Shown here piece by piece: positions 1 through 8,127 of a DNA stretch of 35,299 nt. The first letter of the stretch is position 1. Each line of letters starts with the position of its first letter. The DNA comes from Oscillospiraceae bacterium. Its GTDB lineage: Bacteria; Bacillota; Clostridia; Oscillospirales; Oscillospiraceae. The stretch lies in contig JAFYVL010000024.1 in assembly GCA_017549125.1 (NCBI GenBank), forward strand, positions 1-35,299, read 5' to 3'. The translations under genes and the position numbers were made by a program. The notes under the pieces are model-generated. The model searched no databases. It was not told the origin of the DNA and worked only from the letters and a program-made list of their open reading frames with translations.

Positions 1-2
1 CC

Positions 3-1082
3 TGCGCAGGTTGTGCAGAAACCAGCTACGCTCGTCTGGTCACTCAGCTGTTCGGCGATCGTATGTACATCTCCAACGCTACCGGCTGTTCCTCCATCTG
101 GGGCGGTCCTGCAGCTACCTCTCCCTACTGCGTCAACGAGAACGGTCACGGTCCTGCATGGTCCAACTCCCTGTTCGAGGACAACGCAGAGCATGGTCTG
201 GGTATGTACACCGCTCAGGCAGTGATTCGTGAGTCCCTGGCTAACAAGGTCAAGTCCGTTATGGAGACCACCGCTTGTGACGAGCGCAAGGCTGCTTGCC
301 AGGCATGGCTGGATTCCTACAACGACGGCGAGGCTAACAAGGCCGCTACCAAGGCTCTGATCGCTAACCTGGAGTCCAAGGTCTGCTGCGATACCGTTGC
401 TGACATTCTGAGCAAGAAGGAATACCTGTCCAAGAAGTCCGTTTGGATCTTCGGTGGCGACGGCTGGGCATACGACATCGGCTTCGGCGGTGTTGACCAT
501 GTTCTGGCTTCCAACAAGGACGTAAACATCTTCGTATTCGATACTGAGGTTTACTCCAACACCGGTGGTCAGGCTTCCAAGGCTTCCAACATCGGTCAGG
601 TTGCTCAGTTCGCAGCTTCCGGTAAGGAAACCAAGAAGAAGTCTCTGGCTGAGATCGCTATGTCCTATGGCTATGTGTACGTTGCACAGATCGCTATGGG
701 TGCTAACCAGGCTCAGACCATCAAGGCTATCTGCGAGGCAGAAGCTTACAACGGTCCTTCTCTGATCATCGGCTACGCTCCCTGTGAGATGCACTCCATC
801 AAGGGTGGCATGATGAACTGCCAGGCTGAGATGAAGAAGGCTGTTGACTGCGGCTACTGGAACCTGTTCCGCTTCGATCCCTCCAAGGAGACCGGCAAGT
901 TCACTCTGGACTCCAAGGCTCCCAAGGATGGCTATCAGGAGTTCCTGATGAACGAGGCTCGTTACAGCCGTCTGACTCGTGAGTTCCCCGAGCGTGCAAC
1001 CGAGCTGTTCGCTAAGAACGAGGCTGCTGCTAAGGAGCGTTACGAGCACCTGGTCAAGCTGGTTGAGATGTACAAGGACTAA
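3..1082 (+). CDS. nifJ: Pyruvate:ferredoxin (flavodoxin) oxidoreductase, C-terminal part (5' end outside window)
   Basis: This is the last ~359 residues of a homodimeric PFOR, which converts pyruvate and CoA to acetyl-CoA and CO2 and reduces ferredoxin in the cytoplasm. The reading frame is open from the first base, so the start lies to the left. The fragment opens with CAGCAETSY, the CxGC motif that ligates the proximal [4Fe-4S] cluster. Two further ligand cysteines are visible, in NATGCSSIW and in YAPCEMHSI. The thiamine-diphosphate motif GDGWAYDIGFGG is followed by YSNTGGQASK. The C-terminus is the usual length for the family. Codon use is strongly biased (GCT, CTG, AAG, TCC, GGT), unlike the mixed usage of most neighbours, as expected for a very highly expressed catabolic gene. 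It is followed by a GC-rich hairpin and a tiny gene on the same strand. Confidence 0.96.
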   Translation, partial: CAGCAETSYARLVTQLFGDRMYISNATGCSSIWGGPAATSPYCVNENGHGPAWSNSLFEDNAEHGLGMYTAQAVIRESLANKVKSVMETTACDERKAACQAWLDSYNDGEANKAATKALIANLESKVCCDTVADILSKKEYLSKKSVWIFGGDGWAYDIGFGGVDHVLASNKDVNIFVFDTEVYSNTGGQASKASNIGQVAQFAASGKETKKKSLAEIAMSYGYVYVAQIAMGANQAQTIKAICEAEAYNGPSLIIGYAPCEMHSIKGGMMNCQAEMKKAVDCGYWNLFRFDPSKETGKFTLDSKAPKDGYQEFLMNEARYSRLTREFPERATELFAKNEAAAKERYEHLVKLVEMYKD

Positions 1083-1107
1083 TCCTTTGTACTAGCTTCT
1101 AAATCCT

Positions 1108-1133
1108 ATGCCCTCCCCAACCGGGGAGGGCAT
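1108..1133 (+). terminator. Hairpin after nifJ (weak terminator or processing stem)
   Basis: A perfect 11-bp stem (ATGCCCTCCCC / GGGGAGGGCAT) closes a 4-base AACC loop, starting 25 bases after the nifJ stop. Only TTCC follows, with no real T-tract, so termination may be leaky. The ribosome binding site of the next small gene begins 4 bases after the stem. Confidence 0.6.
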
Positions 1134-1150
1134 TTCCAAGGAGATCTATC

Positions 1151-1306
1151 ATGTATTGTACCGTTGTTGATATTCGCGGCGATTATGCATTTGTAAAATA
1201 CGATGATACCGGTGTTGTTTCTGAGGTAGCTATTGCACTGCTGCCAGCTTATATAGATATCGGCGATCGCCTAAAATTTGAAGAATACGAATTCATTCGC
1301 GTATAA
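1151..1306 (+). CDS. 51-residue mini-protein, HypC/DUF3006-like small barrel (tentative)
   Basis: This is a short ORF with an excellent ribosome binding site (AAGGAG at 1138-1143, 7 bases before the ATG) and a strong hairpin terminator 20 bases after its stop. The protein has no signal peptide or membrane segment. It carries a GDYAFVKYDD stretch near residues 10-19, an ALLP motif near 30-33 and a DIGD turn near 36-39. The pattern V-x-I-x-GD-x-A-x-V ... EV-x-x-ALLP ... (I/V)GD recalls small beta-barrels such as HypC (hydrogenase maturation) and DUF3006. The cysteine is at position 3, whereas HypC has it at position 2. That resemblance is from memory and is inference. Its place 70 bases after nifJ, with a leaky hairpin between, suggests low-level co-expression. 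The function is unknown; that it is a real gene is fairly likely. Confidence 0.7.
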   Translation: MYCTVVDIRGDYAFVKYDDTGVVSEVAIALLPAYIDIGDRLKFEEYEFIRV

Positions 1307-1326
1307 TCGTACTGAATTATATAGCA

Positions 1327-1357
1327 AACAGGTCGGCTCAAAACGAGCCGACCTGTT
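1327..1357. terminator. Strong hairpin terminator after the mini-protein gene
   Basis: A 13-bp perfect stem (AACAGGTCGGCTC / GAGCCGACCTGTT) closes an AAAAC loop. A short pyrimidine run (CCTATTG) follows on the plus strand. It closes the nifJ/mini-protein unit and could also act against read-through from the opposite strand. Confidence 0.75.
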
Positions 1358-1375
1358 CCTATTGTACCCCACAGC

Positions 1376-1430
1376 CACCTTCTCCCAAGAGAATGCAAAG
1401 GGAGGGTCAGTGACCCTCCCCTACAGTGAT
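1376..1430. repeat. Repeat-like patch with two small hairpins; the inner one may terminate mrp
   Basis: Two hairpins lie side by side: TTCTC-CCAA-GAGAA at 1380-1393 and GGGAGGGTC-AGT-GACCCTCCC at 1400-1420. The second begins 24 bases after the mrp stop read on the minus strand and is followed there by CTTTGC, so it may end mrp transcription. The GGGAGGGTCA palindrome beside a CCACCTTCTCCCAAG-type segment resembles dispersed intergenic repeats that I recall from gut Clostridia. That link is from memory and unverified. Confidence 0.45.
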
Positions 1431-1444
1431 TATACATGATAGAT

Positions 1445-2266
1445 TTATGCGTTTTCGATAGCTACAATGGCTTGTGCCATGGCATCGATATTGACTTGTT
1501 CCATGAGGCCATTGTCGCAGCATTCTGCAACCTTAGGATCAATGGGCAATCTTGCCAATACAGGCAGATTAAAGTTCTCTGCAACGGCATCCAACTTGCT
1601 TTCGCCGAACACACGGATCTGCTTGCCACAATCCGGGCATTCCAGATAACTATAGTTCTCTACAAAACCCAAAACAGGGATATGCATCATATTTGCCATC
1701 TTCACAGCCTTGGTCACGATCATGCTAACCAGATCCTGAGGGCTAGTCACAATTACAATGCCGTCAACAGGCAGGCTCTGGAACACGGTCAGAGGCACAT
1801 CGCCTGTTCCGGGAGGCATATCCACAAACATATAGTCAACTTCTTCCCAGATCACATCTGTCCAGAACTGCTTAACCGCACCGGCAATGACAGGGCCACG
1901 CCAAACCACGGGATCGGTGTTATTGTCCAGTAACAGGTTAATGGACATAACCTGAATACCACCCTTGGTAACGGCAGGATACAAACCATCCTTTGTAGCT
2001 CCCTGACATTCAGTAACACCAAATGCAGTAGGCACAGAAGGTCCGGTAATATCCGCATCCAGAACGCCCACACGCTTACCCTTTTTAGCCATTGCCACTG
2101 CCAGCATGGATGTGACCGTAGATTTACCTACACCACCCTTACCGGATACAACAGCAATCACCTTTTTTACATTCGCTTTGGGATTCAACTGCGCCAGCTG
2201 ACTCTCCTGCTTGCGATCTGCGCAATCGCTACCGCAACTGGAGCAATTTCCGCTACATCCACCCAT
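1445..2266 (-). CDS. mrp: Mrp/NBP35-family P-loop ATPase (iron-sulfur cluster carrier)
   Basis: A 273-residue cytoplasmic ATPase of the Mrp/ApbC/NBP35 group, which carry or assemble Fe-S clusters. The N-terminus is cysteine-rich (C4, C8, C11, C15 in a C-x3-C-x2-C-x3-C spacing), as in NBP35-type members that bind a cluster there. The deviant Walker A motif is SGKGGVGKST (about residues 41-50), followed by DADITGPSVP, MPPGTGD and, near residue 210, a CPDC pair that is the conserved CxxC for the bridging cluster. The start ATG has AAAGGAG 10 bases upstream. The gene has its own perfect promoter (2300-2328) and no coupled partner. In an anaerobe next to a PFOR it probably serves general Fe-S protein maturation; that link is inference. 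Confidence 0.93.
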   Translation of the reverse strand: MGGCSGNCSSCGSDCADRKQESQLAQLNPKANVKKVIAVVSGKGGVGKSTVTSMLAVAMAKKGKRVGVLDADITGPSVPTAFGVTECQGATKDGLYPAVTKGGIQVMSINLLLDNNTDPVVWRGPVIAGAVKQFWTDVIWEEVDYMFVDMPPGTGDVPLTVFQSLPVDGIVIVTSPQDLVSMIVTKAVKMANMMHIPVLGFVENYSYLECPDCGKQIRVFGESKLDAVAENFNLPVLARLPIDPKVAECCDNGLMEQVNIDAMAQAIVAIENA

Positions 2267-2299
2267 GAATATCTATCTCCTTTATCATAAACTTCGTAC

Positions 2300-2328
2300 A
2301 TTATAGGTCGTTATTTTCTGATTGTCAA
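2300..2328 (-). promoter_or_regulatory. Perfect consensus sigma-A promoter of mrp
   Basis: On the minus strand, TTGACA (2328-2323) and TATAAT (2305-2300) are separated by exactly 17 bases. The -35 box overlaps the stop codon of the upstream ABC-F gene. Predicted transcription starts near 2293, leaving a leader of about 27 bases that contains the AAAGGAG site. Confidence 0.88.
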
Positions 2329-4190
2329 CTCTCTTGAGCAGACTCCCATTGTTCCATCAAATCCAGCAAGATACCTTCTGCATTTTCCTTTTCCGCAAGC
2401 AGCCGGGTAAGTTCCTGATAATCTGCACCGGACTGCTCAATTTGCATATCCAACTGTGCAATCTGTTGCTCCTGTTTTTCGATTTCCCGCTCCAGACGGC
2501 GAATCAGCTTATCCGTTTCCTTAGTTCCGCCCTTCGGCTTTTCCTTCTTAGGCTTGACTTCCGCGATAACAGGCTGAACCATAGCGGCTTCATGATCCAG
2601 AATGGAACGATATTTAGTATAACCACATTTAAAATCACGAATCTGCTGATTCTCCAACAACCAAATTCGTTCGGCAAATTTCTCAATAAAATAACGGTCA
2701 TGGGAAACGAACAATAGCACGCCTTCAAATTCTTCAATAGCCGCTTCGATCCATTCACGAGAAGCAATATCCAGATGGTTTGTGGGCTCGTCCAATACCA
2801 GCAAATTGATTTTTTCATCCATCAGCATGCACAGACGAAGCCGAGATTGTTCGCCACCGGACAAATTACCTACGGACTTGAAAACATCCTCGCCGGAGAA
2901 TAAAAACGCGCCAAGGCGATCTCGTGCCATCTGAGGAGTGCAATTCTTCTCATAGAGCATGGTATCATACAAACTACGCTCTGGGTGATCAAAATGAATA
3001 ATCTGTGGCAAATATCCAAATTTTACAGTAGGACCGAATTGAATCTTACCCTGGCAATCTTCCTCACCAAGCAAGCACTTAATAAAAGTAGATTTGCCGG
3101 TACCATTATCACCTAAAATAGCGATTCGCTCGCCACCCTCTACCAGTAGTTCCACATCCGAAAACAGAACACGCTCGCCAAAACTTTTGGACACATTTCT
3201 GGTTTTAAAAACAACATCACCGGGAAAATCCTTTTCGCCAAAAGTAGCCTTCATGGTTTTCTCCGTCTTAGGTCTTTCCGTCTTTTTAATTCGCTCCATG
3301 CGATGCTGAATAGACATGGCTCGTCGATACAAAGTGCGGTTATTGATGCCCCAACCCTTCATACGCTCAACAGTATAGCCAAGCTGCTTTAATTTGGCTT
3401 GCTCCTGCTCATATTGCTTCATTTGCAAATCGAAGCGAGCCTGCTTCTCGTCCATATAGAAGGAATAATTACCGGAGTAAAATTCCGCATGACCATCCAC
3501 GATCTCAATCACCCGCTGGGCAATCTGATCCAGGAAATATCGGTCGTGGGAGATGGCAAGCACCGTACCCTTAAAGCTGTTGATATAGCTTTCCAACCAT
3601 TCTACACTTCGAAGATCCAAATGGTTGGTAGGCTCATCCAAAAGCAAAATATCGGTTTTTTCAAGCAATAACCGTGCCAGATTCATTCTGGTCTTTTCGC
3701 CACCGGACAAACTATCAAAGGATTGTCGACGCTGCTCCTGGGTAATACCCAAGCCATTGCAGACCTTATCCGTCTCTACATCCACATCGTATCCACCGCC
3801 GGCCTGGAAGCGATTTGCCAGGTCATCATACCGGGCCAACAGCTCTTTGGAAGCACCCGTCGCCATTTCTTCTTCTAAACGAGTCATTTTATTACGAATG
3901 GCATCCAAATCCGCAAAGGCTGAACGCAATACTTGCTCAACCGTATACCCTGCGGGAAATTGCGGAATCTGAGAAATCAGACCAATGCGCTTATGAGGAT
4001 TGACATAGACTTCACCGGTATCATAGTCCATCTCTCCGGTTAGGATCTTAAACAGCGTTGTCTTGCCGCAGCCGTTTCGTCCAAGGATCGCCACGCGCTC
4101 CCCTTCCTGAATCTCAAAACTCAGATCATTCAGCAGGTTTTCACCGATCACGAAGAACTTTGTTAAGTTTTTAACAGATATATCAATCAT
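2325..4190 (-). CDS. ABC-F family ATP-binding protein (ribosome-associated)
   Basis: A 621-residue protein with two ABC ATPase domains in tandem and no membrane segments, the layout of ABC-F proteins that act on the ribosome (translation factors or antibiotic protection). Walker A motifs are GRNGCGKT (about residue 36) and GDNGTGKS (about 359). Signatures are LSGGEKTRMNLARLL and LSGGEQSRLRLCML, each followed by LLLDEPTNHLDL or LVLDEPTNHLDI. A charged linker of about 80 residues (RMKGWGINNRTLYRRA region) separates the domains, and the last ~70 residues form a coiled coil (ETDKLIRRLEREIEKQEQQI), as in YdiF/Uup-like members. I chose the ATG at 4190 over the in-frame TTG at 4202 because GGAG lies 6 bases before it. 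It overlaps the end of rnmV by 8 bases, so the two are probably translationally coupled. Nothing in the sequence tells housekeeping factor from resistance protein; the neighbours favour housekeeping. Confidence 0.9.
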   Translation of the reverse strand: MIDISVKNLTKFFVIGENLLNDLSFEIQEGERVAILGRNGCGKTTLFKILTGEMDYDTGEVYVNPHKRIGLISQIPQFPAGYTVEQVLRSAFADLDAIRNKMTRLEEEMATGASKELLARYDDLANRFQAGGGYDVDVETDKVCNGLGITQEQRRQSFDSLSGGEKTRMNLARLLLEKTDILLLDEPTNHLDLRSVEWLESYINSFKGTVLAISHDRYFLDQIAQRVIEIVDGHAEFYSGNYSFYMDEKQARFDLQMKQYEQEQAKLKQLGYTVERMKGWGINNRTLYRRAMSIQHRMERIKKTERPKTEKTMKATFGEKDFPGDVVFKTRNVSKSFGERVLFSDVELLVEGGERIAILGDNGTGKSTFIKCLLGEEDCQGKIQFGPTVKFGYLPQIIHFDHPERSLYDTMLYEKNCTPQMARDRLGAFLFSGEDVFKSVGNLSGGEQSRLRLCMLMDEKINLLVLDEPTNHLDIASREWIEAAIEEFEGVLLFVSHDRYFIEKFAERIWLLENQQIRDFKCGYTKYRSILDHEAAMVQPVIAEVKPKKEKPKGGTKETDKLIRRLEREIEKQEQQIAQLDMQIEQSGADYQELTRLLAEKENAEGILLDLMEQWESAQES

Positions 4191-4773
4191 GGTTTTCTCC
4201 AAGAAATTCTATAAACTCAGCTCGTGTGAACAGCAAATTTACTGCCTGTAACATGGCATTTGCGCTCATATTCTGAGGAAAATCTAATTTTTTAAGCAAA
4301 ATCTTACGATAGGCGCTACTGTCCGTACCGCCGGAAAGACCCCATTCCATGAAATCCTGCTTGGTAATCTCTCCGCTACCTGCAGAACACTCACCTTCTA
4401 TGGTAGCTCCGGCACGCTTTAAACAGTCAATGATCACCTGCGGTGTCATGCCCTCCACACCCAATATGCCTTCCTTGCCGGCTGTGGATTTCCGTTTTTC
4501 CTTACCGGGTATCTCCGGGATATATGCGTGTTTCAGATAGGCGCCATTGATCGCACTTTTCAGAAAATTACGAATCAATAAACCACCGCTATCAGCATCC
4601 GTAAATACGATCAACCCTCGCTCTGCAGCCACACGACGAAGAAGCTTGGTCAGTTCCTTATTGTTACGAATACCGAAACCCGCTGTTTGAAAAATAGGCG
4701 CATCAATGATCTGGGATAGGGTGTTTTTATCGTATTTGCCTTCCACAACGATGGCTTCACGGATTTTTATCAT
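4183..4773 (-). CDS. rnmV: Ribonuclease M5 (5S rRNA maturation, TOPRIM nuclease)
   Basis: A 196-residue protein starting MIKIREAIVVEGKYDK. The TOPRIM domain shows the catalytic glutamate in VVEGKYD (about residue 11) and the paired aspartates in VFTDADSGG (about residues 57-62). The C-terminal half matches the RNase M5 substrate-binding region in length and in the GKEGILGVEGM and DFMEWGLSGG segments. RNase M5 trims both ends of precursor 5S rRNA together with ribosomal protein L18. I chose the ATG at 4773 because AGGAGG lies 6 bases upstream; the longer N-terminus in this frame (to 4830) is only shadow of holA. The gene overlaps holA by 17 bases and abcF by 8, so it is an internal member of the comEC-holA-rnmV-abcF unit. 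In Bacillus it lies instead beside ksgA. Confidence 0.92.
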   Translation of the reverse strand: MIKIREAIVVEGKYDKNTLSQIIDAPIFQTAGFGIRNNKELTKLLRRVAAERGLIVFTDADSGGLLIRNFLKSAINGAYLKHAYIPEIPGKEKRKSTAGKEGILGVEGMTPQVIIDCLKRAGATIEGECSAGSGEITKQDFMEWGLSGGTDSSAYRKILLKKLDFPQNMSANAMLQAVNLLFTRAEFIEFLGENHD

Positions 4774-5815
4774 TTCTGGCCTCCTGTGCCAACTGTAAAA
4801 CAAGCAACTCCAACAACCGCACCGGGTCATCCACAGAGGTTTTAATGTTGCGATCGGTTTCCATTACCAACTCAGAAACTCGAGCCAAATATGCCGCTGA
4901 GCAGCTTCTGGCAGCAGCCATATTCTTCTTCGCCACATAATCCGATGAGATTCTATGCAAGCGCATAAGATCATTGGCAGTTTTGCCGTTATCCAGAAGG
5001 ATTTTTGCGGTAGAGAGCCTGCGATAATGACCACCGATAGAACCCAGAACAGAAAGCGGTTCTTCCTGCATCTTCATAAGCTGCTGCAACTTTACCATAG
5101 CTTGTCCGGAATTTCCTTGTCCCAAGGCATCCAGCATTTGAAACACCACTGCGTCCAAAACAGGCTCTGTAACTGCATCAATGTCACTCTTAACAATTTG
5201 ATCGGCACCGGAAAATGCACTGATTTTGGAAATCTCACCGGCCAAGGCTGTCATTGTGCCACCGGTAATATCTATCAAATATGCGCAAAGATCCGGTGTG
5301 ATGGTCTTTTTATTGGCCGCAAAATGTCGAGTGATCCAGGCAATTAGGTCTCGCTGACTCTGCTTGGCAAATTCCACCTCAATACCATAATCACGAACAG
5401 TATTATATAGCTTGGCGAATCGTTTGTCCGGCTTCCATTCCACGGTTTCATACAAAAAGACCACGGTACAATACTCCGGAATATCGGACAGAATTTCAAC
5501 CATCTTTTCACGATCAGAATCCGCCATTTTAAAAATATCAATATCATCCACCAAGACCATGGTGCGCTCTGCCATCATAGGAAGATTTTCTACCGCATCG
5601 GCAAATGAACGAATATCAAAGGTTTCTGTGGTGAGCTTGTGGTAGTTAAAAGACTCTGTCAATTCATCAATCAAAATCTTGCGTAATTGCTCCAAATAAT
5701 GCTGAAGCAAAAACATTTCTTCACCATAAAAAAAGTATAGTCTGGCAGGGGTATTTTCCTTAATATGTGTTTTTAGCACAGGAAGCATATTTTCTTTTTC
5801 CTGTTTCTTTGCCAT
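4757..5815 (-). CDS. holA: DNA polymerase III delta subunit (clamp-loader wrench)
   Basis: A 352-residue protein typical of HolA/YqeN, the clamp-loader subunit that opens the sliding clamp. The AAA+-like N-terminal part contains YFFYGEEMFLLQHYLEQL near residues 26-45, the usual HolA opening, then VLVDDIDIFK and a three-helix lid region. The C-terminal collar domain carries KLQQLMKMQEEPLSVLGSIGGHYRRL. As normal for delta, there is no functional Walker A motif. I chose the ATG at 5815 (MAKKQEKENMLPVL); it is 4 bases after the comEC stop, and the purine-rich GGGGGTAGGA that overlaps that stop serves as ribosome binding site. The longer form to 5935 would run into comEC. The comEC-holA order is a conserved Firmicutes arrangement. 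Confidence 0.93.
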   Translation of the reverse strand: MAKKQEKENMLPVLKTHIKENTPARLYFFYGEEMFLLQHYLEQLRKILIDELTESFNYHKLTTETFDIRSFADAVENLPMMAERTMVLVDDIDIFKMADSDREKMVEILSDIPEYCTVVFLYETVEWKPDKRFAKLYNTVRDYGIEVEFAKQSQRDLIAWITRHFAANKKTITPDLCAYLIDITGGTMTALAGEISKISAFSGADQIVKSDIDAVTEPVLDAVVFQMLDALGQGNSGQAMVKLQQLMKMQEEPLSVLGSIGGHYRRLSTAKILLDNGKTANDLMRLHRISSDYVAKKNMAAARSCSAAYLARVSELVMETDRNIKTSVDDPVRLLELLVLQLAQEARNDKNP

Positions 5816-5819
5816 AATC

Positions 5820-8072
5820 CTACCCCCTAAATGTGATTGTTCCATTCTCGTCTGTACGCCAGACCTTACATCCAAATATTTCCAAGCGATGCAATAATGA
5901 AATATGCGGATGACCAAAATTATTTTCTTCTCCAACGCTGATCACTACCGTTGCAGGATTGACTTCTTTTAGCAATGCCATGGTAGTAGAATCATCTGCA
6001 CCATGATGTCCTGCAACAAGTATCTCAACCTCCGGCAAATTCACAGAACGCATCAAATGCGCTTCACCCTTAGCCTGCAGATCACCGGTAATCAGTATAT
6101 CACAATTCTCCGCTTGAAACAAGATGCTCAAACACGCATTATTGCCAATTGCATCATTTTCCGGCGGAACCAGCGTGATAATAGCATGATCCAGATGTAA
6201 GTAATCCTTACGATTTACCCATTCTATTTTTTCTGGATATTCTTCCTGTAACCATAAACAAGCCGAGTCTTCCGTTTCTGTATTGGGCAAATAAAGTCGG
6301 TCGATAGTAATTTGAGATAATAAGGATTCCACACCACCAGCATGATCATGATCGTAATGGGTCAAAATTAAACCATCCACACGCCCAATTCCTTGGGTGC
6401 GAAGAGTTCTGGCTGCCAGATCCGCTGAGCCTTCTGCACTGGTACCGCCGCAATCCACAATATAGCACTGATCACCGCTTTGCAGCAAAATACATTGTCC
6501 CTGACCCACGTCCAAAACCGTCATACTAAAACGATCCTGGTTGGACTCTAGAACACTCAGAAGTATAGAAACTGCGAAAGAAAATGCCAAACAACCTACC
6601 AAAAATGCCACCTTCTTCTCCTTACTAAAGAGCATGATGAACACTAAAAGATAGGAAAAGCCAAGAAAAGTCACAATATACCAATTCTCAGCAGAAACAA
6701 CAGAAAATGGGATAAATGCCAAAAGGCCTGATATCCATAACACATACCGCATAAGCCAAGCCAGCACCCAAGCTGCACCAACTCCTAACGGTGCAAACAC
6801 CATGGAAAGTATAATACTAATAATCAATCCACAGAAAATATAGGTCACAGCCCATAAGGTCAGTAAATTGGAAATAATACCAATGGTGCAGACTGTTCCA
6901 AAATAATATGCACTCAACGGTATAGTAAAGACCATAGCAGATAGCGATGTGCTAGCAGAGGATGCAAACATACGCTTGAGTCTTGCTTTACGACCTTTTC
7001 CAGAGAATTTGCCTAACCATTCACGGGATGTAATATACCGGTTGATCTTAGAGGAAAACAAAAAGATGCCCAATACACTGGCAACAGATAATTGGAAACC
7101 AATTGATGTCATAGCTAAAGGATCTGCACCCAAAATCATCAGAACCGCAAATGCTAGGGATGTAGGCGGATCATACTGTTTGTTCAAGAGCATAGAACCA
7201 ATCATCAGGATCTGCATTATGCAGGCTCGAACAGCAGAAGGTGTGAAGCCAGCCAAAGCTGCAAACAAGATTAGAACAGGAATACCGATGATTGCTGTCA
7301 TATATTTTCGTTTTCCTAAAAACTCATGTACAAATGAGAATAATATGGATATATGCAAACCAGAAACAGCGATAATATGACGAATGCCGCTATTTTGGAA
7401 ATTATTATTCTCCGCCTTGCTTAAGCCGTTACTGTCACCCAGCAACAGAGCTCTGGCAAACCCCTTCACATCATCCGGAAAGATATCATCAATACGAATT
7501 GTTAGGGAATGACGTAATTTTGCCGCTATAATATTGAATGAAATTTCTTTCTCAAAGCGAAGATAGCAATCCCCAGTTGCATAGGCCTTTAAATAAATGC
7601 CTTCACCAAAATAAGTAGATCCACCCTCCGCCTTATGTCCGGTATACGATAGATAAAATTCTCCACACACACGATCGCCAGGACACAAGTCCATTGCCTC
7701 ATTCAAAAAGAAAATCAACTTATGGCTGGTATCAGACAGCTGGATCTCACCAATTGCATAACTTCTGTCATTAGATACACTGCCATAGTCTAAGACCAGT
7801 ATCTCTAATTCGACTTCCTCTCCATCTTGCTCTCTTGCTTTATTAATCTGATAGGAATCAAAGATAAAAAAGCATAGCAATGCAACCGCAATACCGCCCA
7901 CTATATAAGATGTGATTTTACGATATAAACCGGGAGAGCAGATCAAACCTAGTCCCAGAGATAGCAAAAACAGACTAGTCGCATATATAAGATGCCACTT
8001 ACGATCCAAAACCCAGATAGCACCGGCGATACCCAATGCATATCCCAGGACAAACCACATGAGTTTTCGCAC
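5820..8072 (-). CDS. comEC: ComEC/Rec2 DNA-uptake channel with metallo-beta-lactamase domain
   Basis: A 750-residue membrane protein. An N-terminal group of hydrophobic segments (from residue 1, MRKLMWFVLGYALGIAGA) is followed by an OB-like soluble region. The Competence domain begins near residue 205 (FARALLLGDSNGLSKAENNNFQNSGIRHIIAVSGLHISIL) and continues through several more membrane spans. The last ~230 residues are a metallo-beta-lactamase-type domain with LTHYDHDHAGG, DCGGT, ITGDLQ and AGHHGADDST. ComEC moves single-stranded DNA across the membrane in natural transformation, and the C-terminal domain may degrade the other strand. The start appears to be GTG at 8072 with AAGGGGAG 8 bases upstream. 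I see no convincing promoter between it and the alaS terminator, so expression may rely on read-through or on a promoter inside alaS. No other competence genes are in the window. Confidence 0.93.
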   Translation of the reverse strand: MRKLMWFVLGYALGIAGAIWVLDRKWHLIYATSLFLLSLGLGLICSPGLYRKITSYIVGGIAVALLCFFIFDSYQINKAREQDGEEVELEILVLDYGSVSNDRSYAIGEIQLSDTSHKLIFFLNEAMDLCPGDRVCGEFYLSYTGHKAEGGSTYFGEGIYLKAYATGDCYLRFEKEISFNIIAAKLRHSLTIRIDDIFPDDVKGFARALLLGDSNGLSKAENNNFQNSGIRHIIAVSGLHISILFSFVHEFLGKRKYMTAIIGIPVLILFAALAGFTPSAVRACIMQILMIGSMLLNKQYDPPTSLAFAVLMILGADPLAMTSIGFQLSVASVLGIFLFSSKINRYITSREWLGKFSGKGRKARLKRMFASSASTSLSAMVFTIPLSAYYFGTVCTIGIISNLLTLWAVTYIFCGLIISIILSMVFAPLGVGAAWVLAWLMRYVLWISGLLAFIPFSVVSAENWYIVTFLGFSYLLVFIMLFSKEKKVAFLVGCLAFSFAVSILLSVLESNQDRFSMTVLDVGQGQCILLQSGDQCYIVDCGGTSAEGSADLAARTLRTQGIGRVDGLILTHYDHDHAGGVESLLSQITIDRLYLPNTETEDSACLWLQEEYPEKIEWVNRKDYLHLDHAIITLVPPENDAIGNNACLSILFQAENCDILITGDLQAKGEAHLMRSVNLPEVEILVAGHHGADDSTTMALLKEVNPATVVISVGEENNFGHPHISLLHRLEIFGCKVWRTDENGTITFRG

Positions 8073-8095
8073 GATCCCATCTCCCCTTACTTAAT

Positions 8096-8123
8096 GTAAA
8101 CGCCGCCCGAAGGCGGCATTTAC
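8096..8123 (-). terminator. alaS terminator (GC hairpin with TTCG loop)
   Basis: On the minus strand GCCGCC-TTCG-GGCGGC is extended by an A/T-rich outer stem (GTAAA/TTTAC) after one mismatch. It lies 5 bases after the alaS stop and is followed by GTTTACATT. The T-run is short, so some read-through into comEC is plausible. Confidence 0.8.
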
Positions 8124-8127
8124 TTAT

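Noticed and set aside
2325..4190. ABC-F gene as an antibiotic resistance determinant
   Set aside because: No resistance-type leader peptide or attenuator is visible and it sits inside a housekeeping operon; a resistance role cannot be supported from sequence alone.
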